From assembly GCF_000425905.1 (NCBI RefSeq), contig NZ_AUEI01000011.1, forward strand, positions 1 to 35,260: a stretch of DNA of 35,260 nucleotides, written 5' to 3'. Numbering within the stretch: the stretch's first letter is position 1; each line of letters opens with the position of its first letter. Below, piece by piece: positions 1 to 6,380 of this stretch. Source of the stretch: Lactobacillus psittaci DSM 15354. Its GTDB lineage: Bacteria; Bacillota; Bacilli; Lactobacillales; Lactobacillaceae. A program made the position numbers and the translations under genes. The notes beneath the pieces were generated by a model, which worked only from the letters and a program-made list of their open reading frames with translations, had not been told where the DNA came from and did not search any database.

Positions 1-1330
1 CTTGAATGATCCAACAACTAAGGTCCCAGTCAAGGATAAGGATCACATTACCCCAGAAGATAAGGACAAAGTCATCAAGAATGTGAAGGATGCCAACCCA
101 GGAAAAGACATTACTGACATTTCAGTAGATGAAGATGGTACTTTCCACGGCAAAGTAAATGGTCACGATGTAACTATTCCAGGTGAAAAGACTGTTTACG
201 AAAAGGGTGATGATGACGACACTAAGCCAGAAGGCCAAGATGTCAATACTAACGAAGATGGTTCATTACCAGATGCTAAGGAAGCAATTAAGAACTTACC
301 AGACTTACCTTCAGGTACTGATGTTAAATGGGGTGACGGTGCAAGTGAAAAGGCTAAAGGCCTGAAACCAGGTGAAAGTACAACTGTACCAGTAGTTGTA
401 ACAATTCCAGGCAAGGGTCCACAAACTGTTCAAGTGACAGTAACTCGTCCTAAACCAACCCCAACTCCAGTAGATCCAGAAACTCAAGGTGTCAACACTG
501 ACAATGATGGTAATTTACCTGATGCTAAGGAAGCAATTAAGAACTTACCAGATTTGCCAAAGGATACTAAGGTTGACTGGGGTGAAGGAGCTAAAGATAA
601 GGCTAAAGGCTTGAAGCCAGGAGAAAGTACAACTGTACCAGTAGTTGTAACTATTCCAGGTAAGGGCCCACAAACTGTTCAAGTAACAGTAACTCGTCCT
701 AAATCAACCCCTACACCAACCCCAACTCCAGCTCCAAAGAGTGATGCTGATACTTATGGTGTTGAAACTCAACCAGTTAAGACTGACGATCATGGTAAGT
801 TGCCAGCTGCTGACGAAGGCATTAAGAACTTGAAGGACTTACCTTCAGGTACTCACACTAAGTGGGGTAAAGGTGCTCAAGAAACTGTTGATCAAATGAA
901 GCCAGGAGAAACTAAAGGTATCCCTGCTACAGTTGAATTCCCAGATGGTTCAAAGAAAGACATTACTATTTCAGTAACTAAGGTTGTTGTAAACCACGAT
1001 TCTGGTAATGATTCAGGCAATAATTCTGACGATAACAACTCTAAATCAGATAACAATAACAATTCAGCTACTGATAACAACTCTAACAACAGTAACTCAA
1101 ATGCTAATGCAAATAAGGCAAATACTACTAACAATAGTAAGAGTCAAACTTCTGGAAACAGAAACTTGAATAACAATTCAAGTCGCCATGCAAACAAGTT
1201 TGATCAAGTAAATGCTGATAAGTTACCACAAACTGGTGAAAAGAATGAAGAATCTGTTTTATCAGTTTTAGGTATGGCTTTACTTGGCCTTGCAGGAGTA
1301 GCGTTGTTAAAGAAGAAAAAAGAAGATTAG
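1..1330 (+). CDS. LPXTG-anchored Rib-repeat surface protein, C-terminal part (5' end outside window)
   Basis: The frame is open from the window edge, so this is the last ~442 residues of a larger cell-wall protein. In order I see one atypical-Rib-like unit (about residues 1-66, with the ITPEDK...VIKNVKDANP pattern), then three Rib-like units (about 78-150, 161-233 and 255-328), separated by Pro-Thr hinges such as PTPTPVDPE. A Ser/Asn-rich spacer (about 330-405) follows, which probably spans the peptidoglycan. The sortase signal LPQTG is at 1223-1237, followed by a hydrophobic helix and the basic tail KKKKED. Sortase A would cleave between T and G and link the protein to the wall. The first two Rib units lie 249 bp apart. 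It is a paralog of the adhesin at 8798-18559. The function, probably adhesion, is inferred from the architecture. Confidence 0.93.
   Translation, partial: LNDPTTKVPVKDKDHITPEDKDKVIKNVKDANPGKDITDISVDEDGTFHGKVNGHDVTIPGEKTVYEKGDDDDTKPEGQDVNTNEDGSLPDAKEAIKNLPDLPSGTDVKWGDGASEKAKGLKPGESTTVPVVVTIPGKGPQTVQVTVTRPKPTPTPVDPETQGVNTDNDGNLPDAKEAIKNLPDLPKDTKVDWGEGAKDKAKGLKPGESTTVPVVVTIPGKGPQTVQVTVTRPKSTPTPTPTPAPKSDADTYGVETQPVKTDDHGKLPAADEGIKNLKDLPSGTHTKWGKGAQETVDQMKPGETKGIPATVEFPDGSKKDITISVTKVVVNHDSGNDSGNNSDDNNSKSDNNNNSATDNNSNNSNSNANANKANTTNNSKSQTSGNRNLNNNSSRHANKFDQVNADKLPQTGEKNEESVLSVLGMALLGLAGVALLKKKKED
231..730 (+). repeat. Two tandem Rib-unit repeats, 249-bp period
   Basis: Segments starting near 231 and 480 are near-identical at DNA level: GATGCTAAGGAAGCAATTAA occurs at 272 and 521, exactly 249 bp apart, and the blocks encoding LKPGESTTVPVVVTIPGKG match almost base for base. 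The third, diverged unit follows after a Pro-Thr hinge. Such repeats can recombine and change protein length. Confidence 0.85.
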
Positions 1331-1344
1331 TTAATCTTTGATAT

Positions 1345-1382
1345 AAAAGGTGCAATATCATAAAGGTATTGCACCTTTTTAT
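1345..1382 (+). terminator. Rho-independent terminator after the surface protein
   Basis: The arms AAAAGGTGCAAT (1345-1356) and ATTGCACCTTTT form a 12-bp stem followed by a T run, 14 bases after the stop codon. Confidence 0.9.
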
Positions 1383-1417
1383 TTTTAAAAAAACTACAAT
1401 TTCTTAAAAATTCTTCT

Positions 1418-1446
1418 TATAATGGATATTAGCCTTTTTAGGAGGA
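1418..1446 (+). promoter_or_regulatory. -10 box and Shine-Dalgarno of the MATE gene
   Basis: A perfect -10 (TATAAT, 1418-1423) follows the terminator; no convincing -35 is seen. AGGAGGA (1440-1446) directly abuts an ATG at 1447, which leaves no spacer, so the in-frame ATG at 1459 is the more plausible start. Confidence 0.55.
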
Positions 1447-1458
1447 ATGAAAAAAGTT

Positions 1459-2790
1459 ATGAATGAATTATTTGCTAAAGCACCTATTAGACAAGTCTAT
1501 TTTAAGTTAGCTTTTCCAGTTGTTTTAGGGATGATTACGACAATGGTGTATAACCTAGCTGATACGATGTTTGTCGCCAAGACTGGAGATGCTAACTTAG
1601 TTGCTGCAGTAACTATTAGCACGCCACTAATCAACTTTTTAATTGCCTTTTCTGATATCCTGGGACTTGGCGGCAGTAGTGTAATTTCTCGTTTATTTGG
1701 TGAGAAAAAATATGAAAAAGCAAGGCGAGTAAGTAGTTTTTCAATTTATGCTGGGATTATTGCGAGCTTTCTTTTGACAATAATCTTACTAATCTTTGAA
1801 AAGCAAATTCTGTGGCTTTTTGGTGCTCGTGCAAGTACTTATGCTGATGCGGCCGAATTTTATCGGGTATTTGCAATTGGGGCAGTTTTTATCATGTGTT
1901 CCTTAATTCCGCAGAATTTACTCAGAACTGAAGGCTTAGCCTTAGAAGCCATGGTTGGTTCAATCTCAGGGACTGTGATTGCGATTATTTTAGATCCTAT
2001 CTTTTTGTTTGTCTTTAAGCTGGGAGCAACTGGAGTTGCAACTGCTAATTTAATTGGTTTTATCGTAACAGACACTGTTTTGTTTTATTACATGATTAAA
2101 CGAGCAAAATTTATTAATGCTAAGCTGAAATTCATTAAAGTTGAACGATACTTGTTCAATGAAGTAATTGCGATTGGAATTCCTAGTTCGGTAAATCAAT
2201 TTGCTAATACTTTTGGTATGGCGCTGCTTAACAGTACTTTAGCAGCTTATGGCGCTAAAGAAGTTGCGGCTATGGGAATTACCCAAAAGATTTATAGCAT
2301 TGTAATTCTAGCAATTGTTGGATTTACTTTTGGGTCACAACCTTTAATTGGCTATAACTACGGCGCTAAGAACTGGAAGAGATTGAAAGCGGCGTTATAT
2401 TTTGATATTTTGGTTCAAGTAGTCTATGCAGCAGTTTCAGCGCTCATATTAATTATTTTCGCTCATACAATTGTTGGGTTGTTTATGAATGATACTGCAA
2501 TTGTTAATTCAGGTAGTTATATGTTATTTGCTACTTTGATTACTACTCCTTTGGCTGGGGTAATTATGGTTTACACGACGGTCTTTCAGTCAATTGGTAA
2601 TGCCTGGGGAGCTTTGATTATGTCGCTTGCTCGTCAAGGCATTGTCTATTTTGCTGCGATGATGTTTTTAGAACACATTTTAGGTTTACATGGAATTATC
2701 TGGGCTCAAGCTGCTTCTGATGTAATTACATTCATCATCGGATATATTATTTTTACTAAGAGTTTAGATTTAAAAGATAAGTTAGGTTGA
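1459..2790 (+). CDS. MATE family multidrug/toxin efflux transporter
   Basis: About 443 residues with roughly twelve hydrophobic segments in two homologous halves, typical in length for the MATE family (DinF/NorM-like), which export cationic drugs or metabolites in exchange for Na+ or H+. Family hallmarks are the N-terminal PIRQVYFKLAFPVVLGMI stretch, the NLADTMFVAK segment in helix 1-2 and GSQPLIGYNYGA in the second half. I start it at 1459 because the strong SD at 1440-1446 leaves no spacer for the in-frame ATG at 1447. It is a single-gene unit between two terminators and converges on the TetR/PH operon. The substrate cannot be read from the sequence. The neighbouring TetR gene might regulate it, but its operator is not in front of this gene. 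Confidence 0.92.
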   Translation: MNELFAKAPIRQVYFKLAFPVVLGMITTMVYNLADTMFVAKTGDANLVAAVTISTPLINFLIAFSDILGLGGSSVISRLFGEKKYEKARRVSSFSIYAGIIASFLLTIILLIFEKQILWLFGARASTYADAAEFYRVFAIGAVFIMCSLIPQNLLRTEGLALEAMVGSISGTVIAIILDPIFLFVFKLGATGVATANLIGFIVTDTVLFYYMIKRAKFINAKLKFIKVERYLFNEVIAIGIPSSVNQFANTFGMALLNSTLAAYGAKEVAAMGITQKIYSIVILAIVGFTFGSQPLIGYNYGAKNWKRLKAALYFDILVQVVYAAVSALILIIFAHTIVGLFMNDTAIVNSGSYMLFATLITTPLAGVIMVYTTVFQSIGNAWGALIMSLARQGIVYFAAMMFLEHILGLHGIIWAQAASDVITFIIGYIIFTKSLDLKDKLG

Positions 2791-2791
2791 T

Positions 2792-2823
2792 AAAAACGGC
2801 ACTTCGTTTGAAGTGCCGTTTTT
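2792..2823. terminator. Bidirectional terminator between convergent units
   Basis: The dyad AAAAACGGCACTTC-GTTT-GAAGTGCCGTTTTT has T runs on both strands. It ends the MATE gene (+) and the TetR/PH operon (-). Confidence 0.92.
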
Positions 2824-2825
2824 GG

Positions 2826-3170
2826 TTATAAGTTGTTAATTTTATCGACCCATTCATGAGGATTATCAACTGATAAAACCAAACGATTGTAGTGTTCCCC
2901 TTTTAATTGAATCACGATGATGTCGCTACCTTTTTTTGCGTTATAAAAGTTTATTTCGTTATTATAATGAAAGCTACCGGCATAATAGCCCAAAGCTGCA
3001 GTACCAGGAGAACGTAATCCTTTTTTATCAAAAAGAATGGTGTTATCTAATGTTGCACCAGCGATATGGTTTAGGGGGATAACTAATTTATTTTTGAGAG
3101 ACCAAAGTTTATCTAAACCTTGGGGCTCGACTATTAAATTGTTATTTTCAATACTTAGCTTATTTCTCAT
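2826..3170 (-). CDS. Small PH-like domain protein in operon with TetR
   Basis: 114 residues, no signal peptide or membrane segment. The pattern of alternating strands (LSIENNNLIVEPQG, KLVIPLNHIAGATL, INFYNAKKGSDIIVIQL) ending in a C-terminal helix (NPHEWVDKINNL) resembles compact bacterial pleckstrin-homology-like domains, where the closing Trp-containing helix is typical. This is a fold guess from pattern, not a firm family assignment. It starts 2 bases after the TetR stop codon, with GAGAGG as SD inside the end of the TetR gene, so the two are co-transcribed and probably translationally coupled. It may be the gene the TetR protein controls. The role is unknown. Confidence 0.55.
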   Translation of the reverse strand: MRNKLSIENNNLIVEPQGLDKLWSLKNKLVIPLNHIAGATLDNTILFDKKGLRSPGTAALGYYAGSFHYNNEINFYNAKKGSDIIVIQLKGEHYNRLVLSVDNPHEWVDKINNL

Positions 3171-3172
3171 TT

Positions 3173-3544
3173 TTAATACCTCTCGATTTTTGCAATAGAA
3201 AGCAACTTTTTACCTAAGAGCAACTCTAATTCCTTATTTGAAAAACTTTGACACCAATCTTGTATTAGAGTATGAATTTCTTTGTCACGTCTGCTTAACT
3301 CAAGCATTGCTACAAGCATTAAGTGAGTTGTTTTTTCACCATCCTTAGCTTGTTTCATATTATTCTGAAGAACAGCTAAAAACATACCACGTTTACTGCC
3401 GAATTCAGAATATAAACTTCCTCTTAACAAACCAGTTGCTTTTACTAAATCGTCAAGAGAAGTAGCTTCATAGCCATACTGTAAGAAAACAGATGTTATT
3501 GCTTCTATCACTTCATTTGAATTATATTTCTTTTTTCTTCCCAT
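3173..3544 (-). CDS. Compact TetR/AcrR-family repressor
   Basis: 123 residues. The N-terminal TetR helix-turn-helix is clear: residues about 8-55, with FLQYGYEATSLDDLVKATGL followed by LYSEFGSKRGMFLAVL, the usual Y-x-x-F-x-x-K motif of helix 4. TetR proteins are normally about 180-210 residues. Here the ligand-binding part is cut to about 65 residues, with a shortened middle region and no terminal dimerisation helices, so it is a naturally small member or a worn gene. The ATG at 3544 has no SD in front of it: a TTGACT-17-TATAAT promoter ends 7 bases upstream, so the mRNA is predicted to be leaderless. A perfect palindrome fills that promoter, implying autorepression. Confidence 0.85.
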   Translation of the reverse strand: MGRKKKYNSNEVIEAITSVFLQYGYEATSLDDLVKATGLLRGSLYSEFGSKRGMFLAVLQNNMKQAKDGEKTTHLMLVAMLELSRRDKEIHTLIQDWCQSFSNKELELLLGKKLLSIAKIERY

Positions 3545-3550
3545 GATTTT

Positions 3551-3586
3551 ATTATAGTTATTTTTGACTGATTAGTCAAAAATAAC
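3551..3586 (-). promoter_or_regulatory. TetR promoter with overlapping 30-bp palindromic operator
   Basis: On the minus strand TTGACT (complement of 3574-3579), a 17-base spacer and TATAAT (complement of 3551-3556) form a near-consensus promoter. A perfect inverted repeat, arms GTTATTTTTGACT and AGTCAAAAATAAC around GATT (3557-3586), covers the -35 and the whole spacer. Bound repressor would block RNA polymerase. The predicted start falls on or next to the A of the ATG at 3544. Confidence 0.85.
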
Positions 3587-3592
3587 AAATAT

Positions 3593-3657
3593 GCAACTGT
3601 GACGAGCGTAGAAAAGCTGTATAAGTGCTGGTGTGCAACTAGTGAGTGCGATAAAAT
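3593..3657 (+). promoter_or_regulatory. XRE-1 promoter with two 16-bp elements 42 bp apart
   Basis: Element A (GCAACTGTGACGAGCG, 3593-3608) and element B (GCAACTAGTGAGTGCG, 3635-3650) start 42 bp apart. B ends one base before the -10 (TAAAAT, 3652-3657), and the -35 region (3629-3634) is poor. The same layout precedes the paralog at 5892. B sits in the spacer and A near -70, consistent with a regulator binding two sites on one face of the helix. Confidence 0.7.
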
Positions 3658-3689
3658 GCATTTAGATTTTTGATATAGGAGAATAAAAA

Positions 3690-4100
3690 ATGAACAACTT
3701 AAATGAACGTCTAAAAAATTTGAGAGAAGCTAATAATTTATCTCAAGAAGAAGTAGCTAGTAGATTAAAGATATCAAGACAATCTATTTCAAAATGGGAA
3801 CTGGGTGATTCAATGCCAGATATAGAAAAACTTACGGAGTTAAGTAAAATTTATGGAGTAAGCTTAGATTATTTAGTAGGGAACTCAAAATCAGAAAGCA
3901 TTAAGATTAATGAACAAATTTTACGGAAAAAGCGAAATGCTTTACAAGTGATTTTGTGGTCAGCTTGCGTTGCAATCGTTATGTTACTAATTATGTTTTT
4001 TGAAGATGGGCGAGCAGGCGTATTGTTAATTTTTGCAATTCCGGTATCTGCTTGGATTAATTATTATTATCAATGCCAAAAATCAAAACTAACAAATTAG
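3690..4100 (+). CDS. Membrane-anchored XRE-family regulator (copy 1)
   Basis: 136 residues. An XRE/Cro-CI helix-turn-helix occupies residues about 4-60 (LKNLREANNLSQEEVASRLK, then ISRQSISKWELG and YGVSLDYLVG, the classic pattern). The C-terminal third holds two hydrophobic segments (about 90-107 and 111-128, AGVLLIFAIPVSAWI), so the DNA-binding domain would be tethered to the inner face of the membrane. A close paralog with the same architecture lies at 5892-6287, and both have the same promoter elements. The SD is TAGGAGA at 3675-3681. The target is unknown; its own promoter and the antiporter between the two copies are candidates. Confidence 0.88.
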   Translation: MNNLNERLKNLREANNLSQEEVASRLKISRQSISKWELGDSMPDIEKLTELSKIYGVSLDYLVGNSKSESIKINEQILRKKRNALQVILWSACVAIVMLLIMFFEDGRAGVLLIFAIPVSAWINYYYQCQKSKLTN

Positions 4101-4152
4101 TTTTGAGTGATTTTGAAGCTTAAAGAAGTCAAAAAAGTTGGGGTTTGAAGAT

Positions 4153-4177
4153 AAAAGTCATATTTTGCGACTTTTTC
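4153..4177 (+). terminator. Weak terminator-like hairpin after XRE-1
   Basis: The arms AAAAGTC and GACTTTT (4153-4159, 4169-4175) enclose a 9-base loop and run into a short T stretch. The stem is short, so termination may be partial. Confidence 0.45.
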
Positions 4178-4217
4178 AAATTTTATTTGTTAAAACTTGA
4201 AGTAAAATGATAGATAA

Positions 4218-4236
4218 TAAAAGCGCTTACTATAAT
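4218..4236 (+). promoter_or_regulatory. cre-like CcpA site abutting the antiporter -10 box
   Basis: TAAAAGCGCTTACT (4218-4231) matches 13 of 14 positions of the cre consensus TGWAARCGYTWNCW and runs directly into the TATAAT -10 (4231-4236). The -35 is weak. Binding of CcpA here would be expected to repress in the presence of preferred sugars. That the site is used is inference. Confidence 0.6.
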
Positions 4237-4304
4237 TTGTTTTAGAAATAAGATATCGATAATTTGTACCGATAACTATATTTAAAACTAGGAGTTAGTG
4301 AAAT

Positions 4305-5768
4305 ATGGAAGAACAACATGTTAAAAACAAAGTTGGGCTTGGTGGCTTAACTGGATTAATTGTTGGCGGAACTATAGGGTCAGGTATTTTTGCCTTACCT
4401 GCGACGTTAACTGCTGGAGCCAATCCAGAAGGTATTTTAATTGGTTGGGCAATTGTAGCCCTTGGAATGTTTTCATTGGCGGGTGTGTATCGAAATTTGA
4501 CTTTGCAACAACCTGAAATCGATGATGGTATTCATGGTTGGTCTAAACATCTTTTTGGTGATATGGGTGGTTTTATTGCTAACTATGGTCATGGTATTGG
4601 TGATGCCATTGGTAATGCTTCATATCTAACCGTTATTTTTTCAGCGCTTGGTGGCTTCAGTTTTTTGCAAATATTTGGTAATGGGACAACTTGGCCATCA
4701 ATTATCGGAGCATCAATTCTACTTTGGATTGTTACCGGATTGGTTTTAAAAGGAATTAAAACTTCAACGGTGATGAATAACATTACAACAATTGCAAAAG
4801 TTATTCCGATTGCAATGTTTATTATTTTGGCAATTTTGAATTTCTCACCCCATATTTTCTTAGCACATTTTTCATCAACGGCTGTGTTTGATGTAGCTTC
4901 AAATCATTGGCTACATGTTTCGATATTTGATCAATCAAAGTCGGTTTTGCTTTCTGCAATGTGGACTTTAATCGGAATTGAATCAGGAACCATTTTTGCT
5001 ACTAGAGCTAAGAAATTAAGTGATGTAGCTAAAGCTACCAACTTAGGTGCACTTTTTGTTATTATCCTTTTGGTCGGTACTTCAGTCTTATCATTGGGGT
5101 TACTTGCTCCAAATAAAATCTCTAAGCTTCATGATCCATCAGTTGCTGGCCTAATGGAGCACATGGTTGGACCTTGGGGCGGATGGTTGATTTATATTTG
5201 CTTGATTGTTTCTGTGGTTGGTGCTTTGATTGCATGGGTTAACTTATGTAGTGAACAATTAAGAGTAGCTGGGCGTGGTGGCTCAGGAGCTAAATGGCTT
5301 GCTGAACTTAATGAAGCAGAAGCCCCTAAGAATGCATTATTAGTAACGACCGGTTTAACTCAAGTATTGATGATTATCGCCGGACTATATTCAGCAGGCT
5401 ATGCAGTCCTACTTAAGTTCTCAACTTCGATGGCGATTGTACCATATTTCTTTGCTAGTCTTTACGCTTTAAAGAGTGTTGTTATGGGAATAGGCTTTAA
5501 GAACTTGCCTACTTATAAGCGACTGACTTCAGCTATTTATGCAATTTTGGCAACAGTGTTTACTTTGTTTATGATTTTTGGAGCCGGATTGCGATATTTA
5601 TTGCTAGGTGCCATTATTTGGATGACTGGATTTGGTTTCTTTTACCAAGGCAAAAAAGAAAAAGGTTTAAAGTTAAGCAAAGTTGAATGGTTCTGGTGGT
5701 GTGTGATTGCACTAATGGCAATTGCAGGAATTATTGGACTTTTGACTGGATTGCTTAGTTTTAAATAA
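4305..5768 (+). CDS. APC-superfamily basic amino acid/polyamine antiporter
   Basis: 487 residues with about twelve membrane segments. The N-terminal GLTGLIVGGTIGSGIFALP is the substrate-binding first helix (G-S-G motif) of the APC superfamily. Length and sequence style fit the basic amino acid/polyamine antiporter group (ArcD arginine:ornithine and decarboxylase-linked exchangers), for example SAMWTLIGIESGTIFATRA in helix 6. No deiminase or decarboxylase gene is in the window to pin down the substrate. Transcription probably starts from the TATAAT at 4231 under a cre-like site, and TAGGAG (4290-4295) lies upstream of the ATG. It sits between two paralogous membrane XRE regulators, which may sense or control it. 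I see no good terminator after it. Confidence 0.88.
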   Translation: MEEQHVKNKVGLGGLTGLIVGGTIGSGIFALPATLTAGANPEGILIGWAIVALGMFSLAGVYRNLTLQQPEIDDGIHGWSKHLFGDMGGFIANYGHGIGDAIGNASYLTVIFSALGGFSFLQIFGNGTTWPSIIGASILLWIVTGLVLKGIKTSTVMNNITTIAKVIPIAMFIILAILNFSPHIFLAHFSSTAVFDVASNHWLHVSIFDQSKSVLLSAMWTLIGIESGTIFATRAKKLSDVAKATNLGALFVIILLVGTSVLSLGLLAPNKISKLHDPSVAGLMEHMVGPWGGWLIYICLIVSVVGALIAWVNLCSEQLRVAGRGGSGAKWLAELNEAEAPKNALLVTTGLTQVLMIIAGLYSAGYAVLLKFSTSMAIVPYFFASLYALKSVVMGIGFKNLPTYKRLTSAIYAILATVFTLFMIFGAGLRYLLLGAIIWMTGFGFFYQGKKEKGLKLSKVEWFWWCVIALMAIAGIIGLLTGLLSFK

Positions 5769-5794
5769 TTTAATTCATTCCCCGAGCAATAGTT

Positions 5795-5859
5795 GCAACT
5801 GAAAAGTGCGCAAAAATCAGGTATAGTTGGTAGTGTGCAACCGAAATGAGCAATATAAT
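5795..5859 (+). promoter_or_regulatory. XRE-2 promoter with two 16-bp elements 42 bp apart
   Basis: Element A (GCAACTGAAAAGTGCG, 5795-5810) and element B (GCAACCGAAATGAGCA, 5837-5852) start 42 bp apart, and B again ends one base before the -10 (TATAAT, 5854-5859). Spacing and placement are identical to those at 3593-3657, while the sequence between the elements has partly diverged. Confidence 0.72.
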
Positions 5860-5891
5860 TTGCTTATCAAATTTAAAAGGAGCTAGCTATC

Positions 5892-6287
5892 ATGAATGAG
5901 ATTAGTCAACGTCTCAAGAGCTTAAGACTTGAAGCGCAGATGTCACAAGAAGATCTTGCGGCAAAACTTAATGTGTCTCGCCAATCAGTATCAAAGTGGG
6001 AAACTGGTGAGAGTGTACCTGATATTTTAAAATTACGCCAACTTAGTCAATTATTTAATGTTTCAATTGACTATTTAGTCGGTAATGAAGCATTTATTCC
6101 CAAAGATAAAGATGAAGATAGTCATCAAAAAGCATTGAAAAAACGGACAATGCAAGGGATTCTTTGGAGCGTTGCATTTTTAATCAGTATGTTTGGTTAT
6201 GAAGTTTTAAAAGAAGAAGGATGGTTAATTGCTATTTTCGTAGCAATTCCGATATCTTTTTGGATTAATTATTATGTTGATAAATAA
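5892..6287 (+). CDS. Membrane-anchored XRE-family regulator (copy 2)
   Basis: 131 residues with the same plan as 3690-4100: an XRE helix-turn-helix at about residues 5-62 (LKSLRLEAQMSQEDLAAKL, then VSRQSVSKWETG and FNVSIDYLVG), a charged linker (KDKDEDSHQKALKKR) and two C-terminal membrane segments (about 92-107 and 110-127, ending FWINYYVDK). AAGGAGC (5877-5883) is its SD. It is a diverged duplicate of copy 1; the antiporter gene lies between them, so the pair probably arose by a local duplication spanning promoter and gene. The two could compete for, or share, the same operator. Confidence 0.88.
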   Translation: MNEISQRLKSLRLEAQMSQEDLAAKLNVSRQSVSKWETGESVPDILKLRQLSQLFNVSIDYLVGNEAFIPKDKDEDSHQKALKKRTMQGILWSVAFLISMFGYEVLKEEGWLIAIFVAIPISFWINYYVDK

Positions 6288-6291
6288 GATG

Positions 6292-6323
6292 AACCTTATC
6301 TCGTTTCGAGATGAGGTTTTTTG
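6292..6323 (+). terminator. Terminator after XRE-2
   Basis: AACCTTATCTCG (6292-6303) pairs with CGAGATGAGGTT (6307-6318, one G-U) around a TTT loop and is followed by a T run. Confidence 0.88.
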
Positions 6324-6345
6324 GTATTTTAATGTCTTGCTGTAT

Positions 6346-6374
6346 TATAATAGGTACAAATACTAGCGAGGAGA
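6346..6374 (+). promoter_or_regulatory. -10 box and SD of the nitroreductase-fusion gene
   Basis: TATAAT (6346-6351) is preceded by a TTGGTA at 6321-6326 (19-base spacer, so marginal). GAGGAGA (6368-6374) lies 6 bases before the ATG at 6381 and makes that ATG a better start than the TTG immediately before it. Confidence 0.5.
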
Positions 6375-6380
6375 TTATTG

